Assembly (NCBI GenBank): GCA_023433465.1
Contig: JAEZCR010000007.1
Span: 1 to 18,806, forward strand
Direction: 5' to 3'
From: Pseudomonadota bacterium
GTDB taxonomy: Bacteria > Pseudomonadota > Gammaproteobacteria > Steroidobacterales > Steroidobacteraceae
Length of the DNA stretch: 18,806 bases
A program made the position numbers and the translations under genes. This document shows positions 1 through 7,391 of the stretch, one piece after another (positions within the stretch are counted from its first letter, which is position 1; the number at the start of each line of letters is the position of its first letter). The notes below the pieces were generated by a model. That model was not told the origin of the DNA and searched no databases. It was given only the letters and a program-made list of their open reading frames with translations.

Positions 1-654
1 CGCGCGCGCGGCGGCGAGGCGATCGCCGTGCCCACCGACGTGACCAACGAAGTCGACTGCGGGTGGCTCATCGAGCAATCGCTGCAATCGCTCGGGGGGA
101 TCGACGTGCTCGTGCACAACGCGGGCATCACGATGTGGAGCCGCTTCGACGCCATCGCCGATCTCGAGATATTCGAGCGGGTCATGCAGGTGAACTATCT
201 CGCGCCCGTGCGCCTGACCTCGCTCGCGCTGCCGCACCTCAGGCAGTCGAAAGGCCTCATCGTCGCTGTCGCGAGCCTCGCCGGGTTCACGGGCGTGCCA
301 GAACGCACCGGCTATGCGGCGAGCAAACACGCGATGGTTGGATTTTTCGAATCGCTGCGCATCGAGCTCGCGGACAGCGGCGTCGACGTGAGCATCATCG
401 CGCCGGATTTCGTCGTGAGTGAGATCCACAAACGCGCTATCGGACCCGATGGTCAGCCGCTCGGAACCTCGCCGATGATGCAGTCGAAGATCATGAGCGC
501 CGCCGACTGCGCGGCGCGCATCGCCCGCGCGATCGAACGGCGCGAGCGGCTGGTGCTGATGTCATTGCGTGGAAAGATTGGCCGCTGGCTCAAGTTGTTC
601 GCGCCTTCGGTCATCGATCGAATCGCCGCGAGAGCCATTCGGCAACGGCATTGA
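1..654 (+). CDS. Short-chain dehydrogenase/reductase, 5'-truncated by window edge
   Basis: The reading frame is open from base 1, so the true start and the glycine-rich NAD(P)-binding turn lie outside the window; 217 codons are visible. Seen: PTDVT (the acidic residue after beta-3), HNAGI at about in-window residues 39-43 (the NNAG motif), the catalytic serine in VASLAG (about 92), and YAASK with Tyr 105 and Lys 109. This set is diagnostic of classical SDR oxidoreductases. A basic C-terminal tail (KIGRWLKLFAPSVIDRIAARA) resembles SDRs that sit at membranes. The substrate cannot be told from sequence. A GTG at 28 could be mistaken for a start, but the frame upstream (ARGGEAIAV) already reads as SDR. 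The TGA stop shares its last base with a long palindrome. Confidence 0.9.
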   Translation, partial: RARGGEAIAVPTDVTNEVDCGWLIEQSLQSLGGIDVLVHNAGITMWSRFDAIADLEIFERVMQVNYLAPVRLTSLALPHLRQSKGLIVAVASLAGFTGVPERTGYAASKHAMVGFFESLRIELADSGVDVSIIAPDFVVSEIHKRAIGPDGQPLGTSPMMQSKIMSAADCAARIARAIERRERLVLMSLRGKIGRWLKLFAPSVIDRIAARAIRQRH

Positions 655-713
655 TCGGGGACAGATTTATTTATTGACGATCTTTATCGTCAATAAATAA
701 ATCTGTCCCCGAT
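654..713. repeat. Perfect 28-bp-arm palindrome (REP-like, CGGGGACAGATTTA type)
   Basis: Arms at 654-681 and 686-713 are exact reverse complements around the 4-base loop CTTT. The outer end of each arm reads ATCGGGGACAGATTTATTTA inward. The AT-rich interior contrasts with the GC-rich surroundings. It fills the whole gap between two convergent genes and shares the last base of the dehydrogenase TGA and one base of the hydrolase TAA. As RNA it would form a very stable hairpin in either direction, so it could serve as a two-way terminator or mRNA 3' end. GGGGACAG-containing palindromes resemble the dispersed elements linked with REP-associated tyrosine transposases; that link is inference, since no such transposase is in the window. 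Confidence 0.9.
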
Positions 714-1234
714 TACGACGCGTCGGGGGGCAGGTCGAGGGAGATAAGGAAGTATTCGAACAGGTATTTCAGGAAACGCACTTCGTCCTGCAGGCGATGA
801 TCGCTGTTCAGGATGTGCAGGGCGCAGCCGTACTGCCGCGCGAATTCGATGCTCTGCTCGATCGGAACGACGTCATCCTTCCAGCCGTGCACGATCATCG
901 TCGGGCAGTCGAGCACCTTGGCTCGCAGCGGCGGCAGTCCCGGCATCGTGAGCGCCGGCGCCATGAGGAACACGCCACGCGCGTGCAACAGCGACGCCGC
1001 GGCGACCGACACGTACCCGCCCAGGCTCGAGCCCACGAGCACGAGGTCGCCCTTGAGATCCTTGCAGAACTCGACCAGCTTGTTGATGCGCTCGCGAGGA
1101 TCGTCGATGCCGCGATAGTCGACCGACTCGACTTCATAACCTTCACTACGCGCGTTGCCCGCGAGCGCAGTGATCTTGACGCCCCAAGGCCCGGCATCCT
1201 TGCCGTGCGAGAAAACGACGTATCGCTCCTTCAT
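713..1234 (-). CDS. Small alpha/beta-hydrolase
   Basis: 173 residues with a complete alpha/beta-hydrolase core: GSSLGG at residues 68-73 (nucleophile Ser70), an Asp in HGWKDDVVP (120 or 121) and His146 in NSDHRLQ. The early FSHGKDAGPWG supplies the oxyanion-hole region. There is no lid domain and no signal peptide, so a soluble cytoplasmic esterase or thioesterase-like enzyme is expected; it resembles the short YqiA/dienelactone-hydrolase-like group, and the substrate is unknown. The ATG at 1234 was chosen over an upstream in-frame start (1309) because a GAGGA Shine-Dalgarno lies 7 bases before it and the family begins at this point. It follows the alkyltransferase-like gene by 10 bases, so the two are probably co-transcribed. 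Confidence 0.85.
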   Translation of the reverse strand: MKERYVVFSHGKDAGPWGVKITALAGNARSEGYEVESVDYRGIDDPRERINKLVEFCKDLKGDLVLVGSSLGGYVSVAAASLLHARGVFLMAPALTMPGLPPLRAKVLDCPTMIVHGWKDDVVPIEQSIEFARQYGCALHILNSDHRLQDEVRFLKYLFEYFLISLDLPPDAS

Positions 1235-1241
1235 TGAACGG

Positions 1242-1246
1242 TCCTC
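1242..1246 (-). promoter_or_regulatory. Shine-Dalgarno of the alpha/beta-hydrolase
   Basis: GAGGA on the minus strand, 7 bases before the ATG at 1234 and overlapping the TGA of the upstream alkyltransferase-like gene (1245-1247). It fixes the hydrolase start and suggests translational coupling. Confidence 0.65.
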
Positions 1247-1598
1247 ACAACTTCCACAGCAGTGCATCGAGCGTGCGCGCGGACGATTCCGCGGGACGCT
1301 GCGCCACACGATTGCCCCGCGCCTTCACGCCTTCGCGCGCGAGCCGGCGGATCTGCTCGCGCGCCGCGCGCGATCCGGCCGGAAACGCGATGCGCCCGCC
1401 CGCGCCGGTCACGCGATGCCACGGCAGCCGTGAATCATCGCCCGATTCGCGCAGCACGGTGCCCACGAGTCGCGCACGGCCCGGCAACCCCGCGCGGCGG
1501 GCGACTTCGCCGTAGCTCGCGAACGTGCCTCGCTTGATCGCACGCACTGCCTTGATGATGGCCGCGACGCGCTTCTCCGGCGTGTCAATTCCACTCAT
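1245..1598 (-). CDS. Alkyltransferase-like protein (Atl), MGMT-fold DNA-damage sensor
   Basis: 117 residues matching the DNA-binding domain of O6-alkylguanine-DNA alkyltransferases: GTFASYGEVARRAGLPGRAR (the helix-turn-helix and arginine finger) followed by LPWHRV. In true alkyltransferases the motif is PCHRV with a reactive Cys; here residue 60 is Trp. That change marks the Atl group, known to bind O6-alkylguanine without repairing it and to flag it for nucleotide excision repair. The protein therefore should not be annotated as a methyltransferase. The frame stays open upstream to 2297, but that part is antisense to the DUF4442 gene; the start MSGIDTPEK at 1598 fits family length. No strong Shine-Dalgarno is visible. 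Confidence 0.9.
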   Translation of the reverse strand: MSGIDTPEKRVAAIIKAVRAIKRGTFASYGEVARRAGLPGRARLVGTVLRESGDDSRLPWHRVTGAGGRIAFPAGSRAAREQIRRLAREGVKARGNRVAQRPAESSARTLDALLWKL

Positions 1599-1703
1599 TG
1601 CGATGCATACCGCGCTGCGATTAGAGTCTGAAGCCTCGTTGGCGCTGGATTCGATCACGCGATGGCCCGAGTAGCAACCGACGTTCACACCGCCAGGCCT
1701 CAG

Positions 1704-2201
1704 ATGGACTGGCTGACCATGACCGACACGACGACGGCGGGCCCCACGCTCCGCGCATGGATCCGCGCTCACAAGTCCGCGTTCGGCCGCTGGCTGTTCG
1801 CGCGCACCGTTTCGAAACGCGCGCCCTACTTCGCCACGATCAAGCCGCGTTTCCTCGACCTGCAGCCCAAGCTCTGCCGCGTGACCATGAAGAAGCGCCG
1901 CGCCGTCGAGAATCACATCGGCACGGTGCACGCGCTCGCGATGGGCAACCTCTGCGAACTCGCCGCCGGTATGTGCACGGAGGTGACGATTCCCGTCGGC
2001 ATGCGCTGGATCCCGCGCGGCATGACGATCGAATATCTCGCAAAGGCCGAAACCGACGTCACCGCCACCGCGCGGCTCGACAAGACTGAATGGACCGGCG
2101 CGGAGAACATCGGCGTGCCGGTCAGCGTCCAGGATGCGAACGGCAAGGAGGTCGTGCGCGCCGTGATCTCGATGTACGTGTCGCCGCGCAAGGAAAGCTG
2201 A
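1704..2201 (+). CDS. DUF4442 hotdog-fold protein (thioesterase-like)
   Basis: About 165 residues. The block HIGTVHALAMGNLCELAAGM (71-90) followed by an IPRGMTIEYLAKAETDVTA strand pair is typical of DUF4442, a hotdog-fold family related to acyl-CoA thioesterases such as PaaI; the real substrate is not known. There is no signal peptide. In-frame ATGs exist at 1662, 1704 and 1719. Codons from 1662 to 1703 use many A/T third positions, unlike the rest of the gene, and an AGG lies 6 bases before 1704, so 1704 is preferred and 1719 is possible. It is transcribed away from atl and converges on the secreted-protein gene with only 7 bases between their stops. Confidence 0.85.
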   Translation: MDWLTMTDTTTAGPTLRAWIRAHKSAFGRWLFARTVSKRAPYFATIKPRFLDLQPKLCRVTMKKRRAVENHIGTVHALAMGNLCELAAGMCTEVTIPVGMRWIPRGMTIEYLAKAETDVTATARLDKTEWTGAENIGVPVSVQDANGKEVVRAVISMYVSPRKES

Positions 2202-2208
2202 CGCGGCC

Positions 2209-3033
2209 TCATTTCTCGCGAGGCTCCACGAAATAGATCTCGCGCCCCTGAACCGCCCAGATCCCCGCTTCCGTGCCCAGGAACACCGGTTGCCCATGCA
2301 GCCTGCCCAGGAATACGTGAATTTCCGTGGGCGTCGGATCCAGCATGTGAGTGAGCATGATTCCCGCGGGCTTGCCCTGTTCGCTTTCCGGTCCCGGGAT
2401 CTCGATGCAGCTCTTCGTGAACGCGCGGACGGACTCCAGGTGCTCGCCGTCCACTGAATATTCGTAGCGGAAATGCCCGCCGGCGACGATCACGCCGGGT
2501 TTCGACGTCGCCGCCAGCATGTAGACCCGGATCACCTCGCCGCGCGCGGGTTCGGCGGGGAGCACCACAGTGTTGTATTGGGACGAGCAGAGATCGTCGC
2601 GCTTTTCGAGGTCGGCGATCGCGAGCTTTCGGGCTTTCCACCGCGCCGCCGCCGATTCCTCCAGCGGTTTGGCCGGCTTCAACGCTTCATATTCGATGAC
2701 CCCTTCCATGGGAACCGTCACGCGATGCAGCCCCCGCGGCGAGCCTTCGACGTCGCCGACGAATGTCACGATGATCGCCGAACGTCCGGAATCAACATCG
2801 GTGATCCAGCCGCGGATGCGTTTGTCCATTCCGTAGATCTTGCGTCGCACGAGCTCGTCGGACGCCCGCGCGGCTGAAACGTCATGAACGAAGAGCTGGG
2901 TACCCACATCGATCGCCGCATTCACCGCGGGCACGTACTCGGCTGGGATTTCGCGGATCTCGGCGTTCGGTTCGGCCGCGGACATCTGCAGCGCGATCGC
3001 TGCGAGTGCGCCCGCGAGAAACGCGCGCCTCAC
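2209..3033 (-). CDS. Secreted protein of unknown function, coupled to the tail-sheath gene
   Basis: 274 residues, not recognised. The N-terminus MRRAFLAGALAAIALQMSAA is a clear Sec signal peptide with likely cleavage near residue 20, so the protein is expected in the periplasm or outside; no lipobox is present. The mature part has no membrane segment and contains only two cysteines (in DDLCSSQ and KSCIEIP), which could form a disulfide. The C-terminal third (HVFLGRLHGQPVFLGTEAGIWAVQGREIYFVEP) looks like beta strands. The start is GTG at 3033, 1 base after the end of the sheath gene's TGA, so translation is probably coupled to the sheath gene. Whether it works with the sheath is inference from this spacing only. 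Confidence 0.8.
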   Translation of the reverse strand: MRRAFLAGALAAIALQMSAAEPNAEIREIPAEYVPAVNAAIDVGTQLFVHDVSAARASDELVRRKIYGMDKRIRGWITDVDSGRSAIIVTFVGDVEGSPRGLHRVTVPMEGVIEYEALKPAKPLEESAAARWKARKLAIADLEKRDDLCSSQYNTVVLPAEPARGEVIRVYMLAATSKPGVIVAGGHFRYEYSVDGEHLESVRAFTKSCIEIPGPESEQGKPAGIMLTHMLDPTPTEIHVFLGRLHGQPVFLGTEAGIWAVQGREIYFVEPREK

Positions 3034-3034
3034 C

Positions 3035-4729
3035 TCACAACGTTCCCGACAGCGGCGCCTGCGGCATGCGCACAGTGTCCTCGTCGTCTGCCTGCAATGG
3101 CACGAGCCCCCGCAGGATCGACGATTCGATCTCCTCGTCCACGCTCGGCGAGAAGTTGCAGAACCGGTTGACGGTGATGAGCCGCGTGCGGGAGCCGCTC
3201 GGCTGGTGCGTCACGAGAAACGCGTGGTACTCGCCCGGCTTGCTGGCCGCGAAGCCGAACGCGAGGTTGATCCGCCCGGCGCGCACCTGCTCGTCGTTGT
3301 TGATGCGCCCGTCGCACACGACGAAGTAACTCTCCTCGCCCGTGCGTCCGACGAAGGCGCCTTCGGCATACAGCGACTCGAGAAAGGCTTCGACCTGAGC
3401 GCGCGCGAGTGTCCAGGTGGGCTGCGCATTGCGCTCGAACAACATCCAGCGCGTGCCGCGCTCGATGCTCGTCATCACGAACAACGCGAGGCGCCTGGCC
3501 GACAGATAGCGCCAGTCGCTCACCGCCGCGGCGCCCTGCGCCAGCGTACGCGGGCTCGCCTGGTACTTCGGCGCGATGCGCACGGACTGCAGCAGGTTGA
3601 TCCCGGCATTGATGAGCCGTGCGCGGTCGGCGAGGCTCACGGCCCACGCGGGCCGGTGACCGGGCCGCAGGATCGCGTCGTCACCCTCCGCGGCGGCCCA
3701 TACGGGCCAGTTGGCGTCGCAGCGCGCGATCATGCCGGCCGCCACGCCGCAGGGCGCGAACAACTCGAATCGTCCGCGCAGCCGGTCGAACGCGACGATG
3801 CGTGGATAGAACATCGCGGCGTCTTCGCTGCGGAAGGGCCAGTGCCGCATACCGTCGAGCGCCGCGGCGCTCGACGCCCATTCGGACGGCGGATCCACGA
3901 TGAGCATCGCGCGCTTCTCGCGGCAGAAGCGGCCCGCGACCAGCAGAGTCGACAAGCCGACGTCGGTATCGCGCGTCAGCGGCGGAATACACAGCAGGTT
4001 GATGTCGGGCGCGGCGTGCAACGCGAAGATGCCGGTGCCCGACTGCGCGGATCCGATGATGTCGTAATCCGTGAGCGGACCGCCGTCGTCGCCGTCGGGG
4101 TTCGAGGGCGTGTAACCGATGACCGCGCCATTGTTCGCGGGCGGCGTGCGCGACGGACGCTCGGTGGGCACGCTGCCCTGGACGCGCACCAGGCGCGATT
4201 CGAGCAAGGCATCCGCGACGAAGCGGTCCGCGCCCGGCGTCACCGAGAGACGCCGGAAAATCTCCTGGTCCTCGATCTGCTCGGAGCCCGCGGCGCGCAC
4301 GCGTTGCACGACGAGGTTGAAGCGGTCGGCCTCGCGCGAATCGATCGAGTCGTAATCGACCGAGGCGCGCAGGAATTCACGCGAGCCGGCGCCGACGCCG
4401 CGCAACGTGAGCCTGCCGTGTCCCGCCGGCAGCGTGAGCGTCGGGGGACGCGCGCCGTTCACGACGCGCACAATGACCGCGCAGCGGCCACCGTTCTCGA
4501 AGAATTGCTCGACCGCGTAACTCAGCGTCGAGGGTTGCCACAATCCGCCGAACACCCGCGTGAAGTCCGCGAAGCTGCGGACCGGCACGGGTTCGTTGAC
4601 GGGTCCCTTGAGGGTGCGACCGATGAAGGCGGCGATGCTGGTCGCGGCGCGCGCGATGACACGTATGGAGCCGGGCTGTTCGGCAGACGAAACCTGCGAG
4701 TCAATCGTCTCGTGCAATCGGCTCCCCAA
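3035..4729 (-). CDS. Orphan contractile-tail sheath protein (phage tail sheath family)
   Basis: 564 residues with the full sheath plan. N-terminal block at 27-90 (ATSIAAFIGRTLKGPVNEP, FADFTRVFGGLW, LSYAVEQFFENGG); a variable insertion at about 95-220; the subtilisin-like core at about 220-400 (DINLLCIPP, MLIVDPP, AMFYPRIV, CGVAAGMIARCDANWPVWAA); the C-terminal handle domain at about 403-525 (YLSARRLALFVMTSIERGTRWMLFE, then GEESYFVVCDG). Sheath proteins polymerise around a tube and contract in phage tails, pyocins, T6SS-like and extracellular injection systems. The usual PGVYVEE segment near the start is not seen; only SSAEQPGSIRV stands there. The start is TTG at 4729 with a weak upstream site. 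No tube, baseplate, spike, cap or ATPase gene is in the window. It lies 54 bases after the rhomboid gene on the same strand. Confidence 0.9.
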   Translation of the reverse strand: MGSRLHETIDSQVSSAEQPGSIRVIARAATSIAAFIGRTLKGPVNEPVPVRSFADFTRVFGGLWQPSTLSYAVEQFFENGGRCAVIVRVVNGARPPTLTLPAGHGRLTLRGVGAGSREFLRASVDYDSIDSREADRFNLVVQRVRAAGSEQIEDQEIFRRLSVTPGADRFVADALLESRLVRVQGSVPTERPSRTPPANNGAVIGYTPSNPDGDDGGPLTDYDIIGSAQSGTGIFALHAAPDINLLCIPPLTRDTDVGLSTLLVAGRFCREKRAMLIVDPPSEWASSAAALDGMRHWPFRSEDAAMFYPRIVAFDRLRGRFELFAPCGVAAGMIARCDANWPVWAAAEGDDAILRPGHRPAWAVSLADRARLINAGINLLQSVRIAPKYQASPRTLAQGAAAVSDWRYLSARRLALFVMTSIERGTRWMLFERNAQPTWTLARAQVEAFLESLYAEGAFVGRTGEESYFVVCDGRINNDEQVRAGRINLAFGFAASKPGEYHAFLVTHQPSGSRTRLITVNRFCNFSPSVDEEIESSILRGLVPLQADDEDTVRMPQAPLSGTL

Positions 4730-4783
4730 GGCACAACCCCGGCGAGTTGGGGCGGCGCGATGCCCGCGGAATGTAGCAGCGTC

Positions 4784-5491
4784 TCAGTAGCGCCGCCACA
4801 GCGGCACGTTGCGACGTTTGAAAAGTGCGACGAAGACGAGCCCCGCGACGAATCCGCCGATGTGGGCCCCGAAGGCGATGCCACCTTGATCCGGCGCGCG
4901 CGCCGCGCTGAGCGTGCCCATGACGAGCTGCATGAGGAACCAGGCCGCGAGCACCCAGATCGCGGGGAAGCGCCCGATCTGCACGATCACGAAACCGAGC
5001 GGCATGCCTAACAACACACGCGCGCGCGGAAACAGCAGCATGTACGCGCCGAGCACACCCGAGATCGCGCCGCTCGCGCCGACCATGGGGATCTGCGATT
5101 CCGGGCCCGTGAGCACCTGCGCGAACACCGCCGCGACGCCGCACAGCAGGTAGAAGATGAAGTAACGCACGTGGCCCATCGCGTCTTCGATGTTGTTACC
5201 GAAGACCCACAGGTAGAGCATGTTGCCGGCCAGGTGCCAGATGCCGCCGTGCAGGAACATCGAGGTGAAGATGCTCGCGACCGGCGGGATCAGGTCGATT
5301 TCCGGCGGCAGCGCGACCCGGCCAGTGAGCACCGCGGGGATCACGCCGAGCGCGAACGCGACATGTTGCGCGCCGTCGGCGGTCATGAGCAGGTGCTGCC
5401 ACACGTACACCACGACGCACGCGATGATGATGCCGACCGTGACGCGCGGGCGGATGGTGGTCGGGTTCTCGTCGCCGAGCGGCAGCACCAT
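4784..5491 (-). CDS. Rhomboid-family intramembrane serine protease
   Basis: 235 residues, six or so membrane segments. Active-site features are visible: GASGAIS with nucleophile Ser140, and His210 in the last segment (GAHIGGFVAGL). HGGIWHLAGNMLYLWVFGNN (81-100) supplies the conserved His/Asn that form the oxyanion hole. Rhomboids cut transmembrane proteins within the bilayer; the substrate is unknown here. The N-terminus is short and cytoplasmic (MVLPLGDENPTTIRP), typical of this bacterial subgroup. The ATG at 5491 begins 3 bases after the M1 peptidase stop, so the two share an operon. Confidence 0.95.
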   Translation of the reverse strand: MVLPLGDENPTTIRPRVTVGIIIACVVVYVWQHLLMTADGAQHVAFALGVIPAVLTGRVALPPEIDLIPPVASIFTSMFLHGGIWHLAGNMLYLWVFGNNIEDAMGHVRYFIFYLLCGVAAVFAQVLTGPESQIPMVGASGAISGVLGAYMLLFPRARVLLGMPLGFVIVQIGRFPAIWVLAAWFLMQLVMGTLSAARAPDQGGIAFGAHIGGFVAGLVFVALFKRRNVPLWRRY

Positions 5492-5494
5492 GGG

Positions 5495-7381
5495 TCAGCG
5501 GCCCTTCAGCACGATGTCGTCGATGGTCGCGGTCGCGATCGGGTGGTAGTTGGGCCGCGCCTTCCGATAGATCGCGCGAGCGCGCGCGGCGCCGGCGGGC
5601 GTCTTCATGAGGTCTTCGTAGAGCGGCTTGATGAGGCGGCGACGGCCGATGGTCGTGAGGTATTCCTCGAGCCGCGGCCATGCCGGAGCGTAGTTCTCGC
5701 GGATCGCGACGCGCAGCCAGTTGAACGCGATCTCGGCGTTGCCGGTGGTCGTGAGGCCGAAGGCTTCGTCGAGCTCGGTGAGCCGCGCGACCGGGACCTT
5801 CGGCGGCAGGCCCTGGAGGAAATGCACCCATTCGTGCGTCGTCCATTCGCGCGCGGGCAGATCCTTTGCGGCAAGCTTCCCGCTCAGCCAGTCCTTGCGC
5901 GCCAGGTCGACGAGGTCGAACGCGTCGGAGCGCGGCAGCACGGCGTTCTTCGGCAGGCCGGGCGCGAAGATCCACTCGTCGATCTCGGCCGCGGTCACCG
6001 CGCCGGGCTTCTTTGGCAGCAGGTTCGCGTCGAGATACGCGCGGAATTTTTCGGTCCAGATGCTCTGGAACGCGAATTCATTGAAGTAGTCGAGCAGGAA
6101 CTTGTCGATCGTATCTGCGCCGAAGCGGCTCGCGAGCCAGGTGACGAACAGTTGCCCTTTCACGTAGGGCACGCGCGTGAACGCGTCGTCCGGATCGCGG
6201 CCGCGCAGGTCGATCGCGAGCACCTGGTCACCGGGCGGCAGCGTCGCGAGCTCGTCCTTGAGCGATGCCGCGTTGAGCACGGCTTCCATGGCCTGGCGCT
6301 TTTCGCCATAGACCGCTTCCATGATGCGGGACTCGAGATAGTCGGTGAATCCCTCGTTGAGCCACAGGTCGCGCCAGGTGGCGTTGGTCACGAGATTGCC
6401 CGACCACGAGTGCGCGAGTTCGTGCGCGATCAGCGCGGTGAGGCTGCGGTCGCCGGCGATGACGGTCGGCGTGATGAACGAGAGCCGTGGATTCTCCATG
6501 CCGCCGAACGGGAACGATGGCGGCAGGATCAGCAGGTCGTACCGGCCCCATTGGTACGGTCCGAACAGCTTCTCGCTGACCTGCATCATCTGCTCGGTTT
6601 CCGAGAACTCGCTCGCCGCCTTGTCGGCGATCGAGCTCTCCGCGAAGACGCCGGTGCGCGGCCCGGTCGCGCGGAATTCGAGCTTGCCGATGCCGAGCGC
6701 GATCAGGTACGAAGGGATCGCCTGCGGCATGTCGAAGCGATAGACGCCGTCGGGGCTGGGCTCGCCGGTGGAATTCTCCGCGCTCATCACCGCGCGCATG
6801 CCCGGCGGCACGTGAATCGTCGCCTTGTACGTCGTGCGGACCTGCGGCGTGTCCTGCAGCGGAATCCAGCTCCGCGAATGAATCGCCTGCGACTGCGTGA
6901 AGAGGAAAGGATGCGTCTTGTCCGCCGTGAGCGCGGGCTCGACCCACTGCAATCCCGACGCGCCCGGCACCGTCTGATACGAAATGCGCACCGTGAACTC
7001 GCCCGCGTCGAGCGCGGCCGGCAGTTCGATGTGGAGCGGCGCCCCCAGGCTCGGATCTCGCTCGCCGAGCGAGAACGTCAAGGGGACCAGCTCGCGCGGC
7101 GCACGCACCCACCACACCTGGCGGATCCCGAGATCGCGCGTATCCAGCGTCAAAATCTTCGCACCCGCGCCGACACGGGTGACGACGAGATCCACGACCC
7201 CCGACAACCGTTTCGCCTCGAACGAAGCGTCGAGATCCAACTCGAGATGCCGGACGCGAAATGCTTCGGTGTTCGCGTACGAGTGGTAGTCGTGTCCCGG
7301 AGTGATCGGTGCGGATTTCGCGGTGGGCGCGGCGTTTGCGACAGCGGCGGTCAGCAGCAGTGTGGCAACCATGATTTTCAT
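5495..7381 (-). CDS. M1-family aminopeptidase (leukotriene-A4-hydrolase-like), exported
   Basis: 628 residues. A signal peptide (MKIMVATLLLTAAVANA) is followed by an N-terminal beta domain, then the M1 catalytic domain: GGMEN at 293-297 (substrate amino-group recognition), HELAH at 320-324 with Glu343 in NEGFTDYLE (the HExxH-x18-E zinc site), and YVKGQLF with the probable catalytic Tyr406. The C-terminal helical part at about 480-625 matches the leukotriene A4 hydrolase C-terminal domain. Role: removal of N-terminal residues from peptides, probably in the periplasm. The open frame extends to 7420, but those 13 codons lie partly in the inverted repeat; the ATG at 7381 gives a proper signal peptide. 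No Shine-Dalgarno is seen, and the repeat ends only 10 bases upstream. Confidence 0.93.
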   Translation of the reverse strand: MKIMVATLLLTAAVANAAPTAKSAPITPGHDYHSYANTEAFRVRHLELDLDASFEAKRLSGVVDLVVTRVGAGAKILTLDTRDLGIRQVWWVRAPRELVPLTFSLGERDPSLGAPLHIELPAALDAGEFTVRISYQTVPGASGLQWVEPALTADKTHPFLFTQSQAIHSRSWIPLQDTPQVRTTYKATIHVPPGMRAVMSAENSTGEPSPDGVYRFDMPQAIPSYLIALGIGKLEFRATGPRTGVFAESSIADKAASEFSETEQMMQVSEKLFGPYQWGRYDLLILPPSFPFGGMENPRLSFITPTVIAGDRSLTALIAHELAHSWSGNLVTNATWRDLWLNEGFTDYLESRIMEAVYGEKRQAMEAVLNAASLKDELATLPPGDQVLAIDLRGRDPDDAFTRVPYVKGQLFVTWLASRFGADTIDKFLLDYFNEFAFQSIWTEKFRAYLDANLLPKKPGAVTAAEIDEWIFAPGLPKNAVLPRSDAFDLVDLARKDWLSGKLAAKDLPAREWTTHEWVHFLQGLPPKVPVARLTELDEAFGLTTTGNAEIAFNWLRVAIRENYAPAWPRLEEYLTTIGRRRLIKPLYEDLMKTPAGAARARAIYRKARPNYHPIATATIDDIVLKGR

Positions 7382-7391
7382 GCCGGCACTG

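Noticed and set aside
1..12. CGCGCGCGCG run at the window start
   Set aside because: It falls in the reading frame of the dehydrogenase (Arg/Ala codons) and needs no separate explanation.
654..713. Palindrome considered as an insertion-sequence end or integration site
   Set aside because: No transposase frame, no target duplication, and both flanking genes are intact at this end; a REP-like element or terminator fits better.
1599..2297. N-terminal extension of the alkyltransferase-like gene
   Set aside because: These 233 codons are antisense to the DUF4442 gene and unlike any MGMT-fold extension; the protein is complete from 1598.
3035..4729. Sheath gene considered as part of a prophage or T6SS island
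   Set aside because: No other phage, T6SS or eCIS gene is present in the window, base composition matches the neighbours, and there is no integrase or attachment site.
3206..5011. 601-codon open frame on the plus strand
   Set aside because: Antisense to the sheath and rhomboid genes, low-complexity Arg/Ala composition, no motif.
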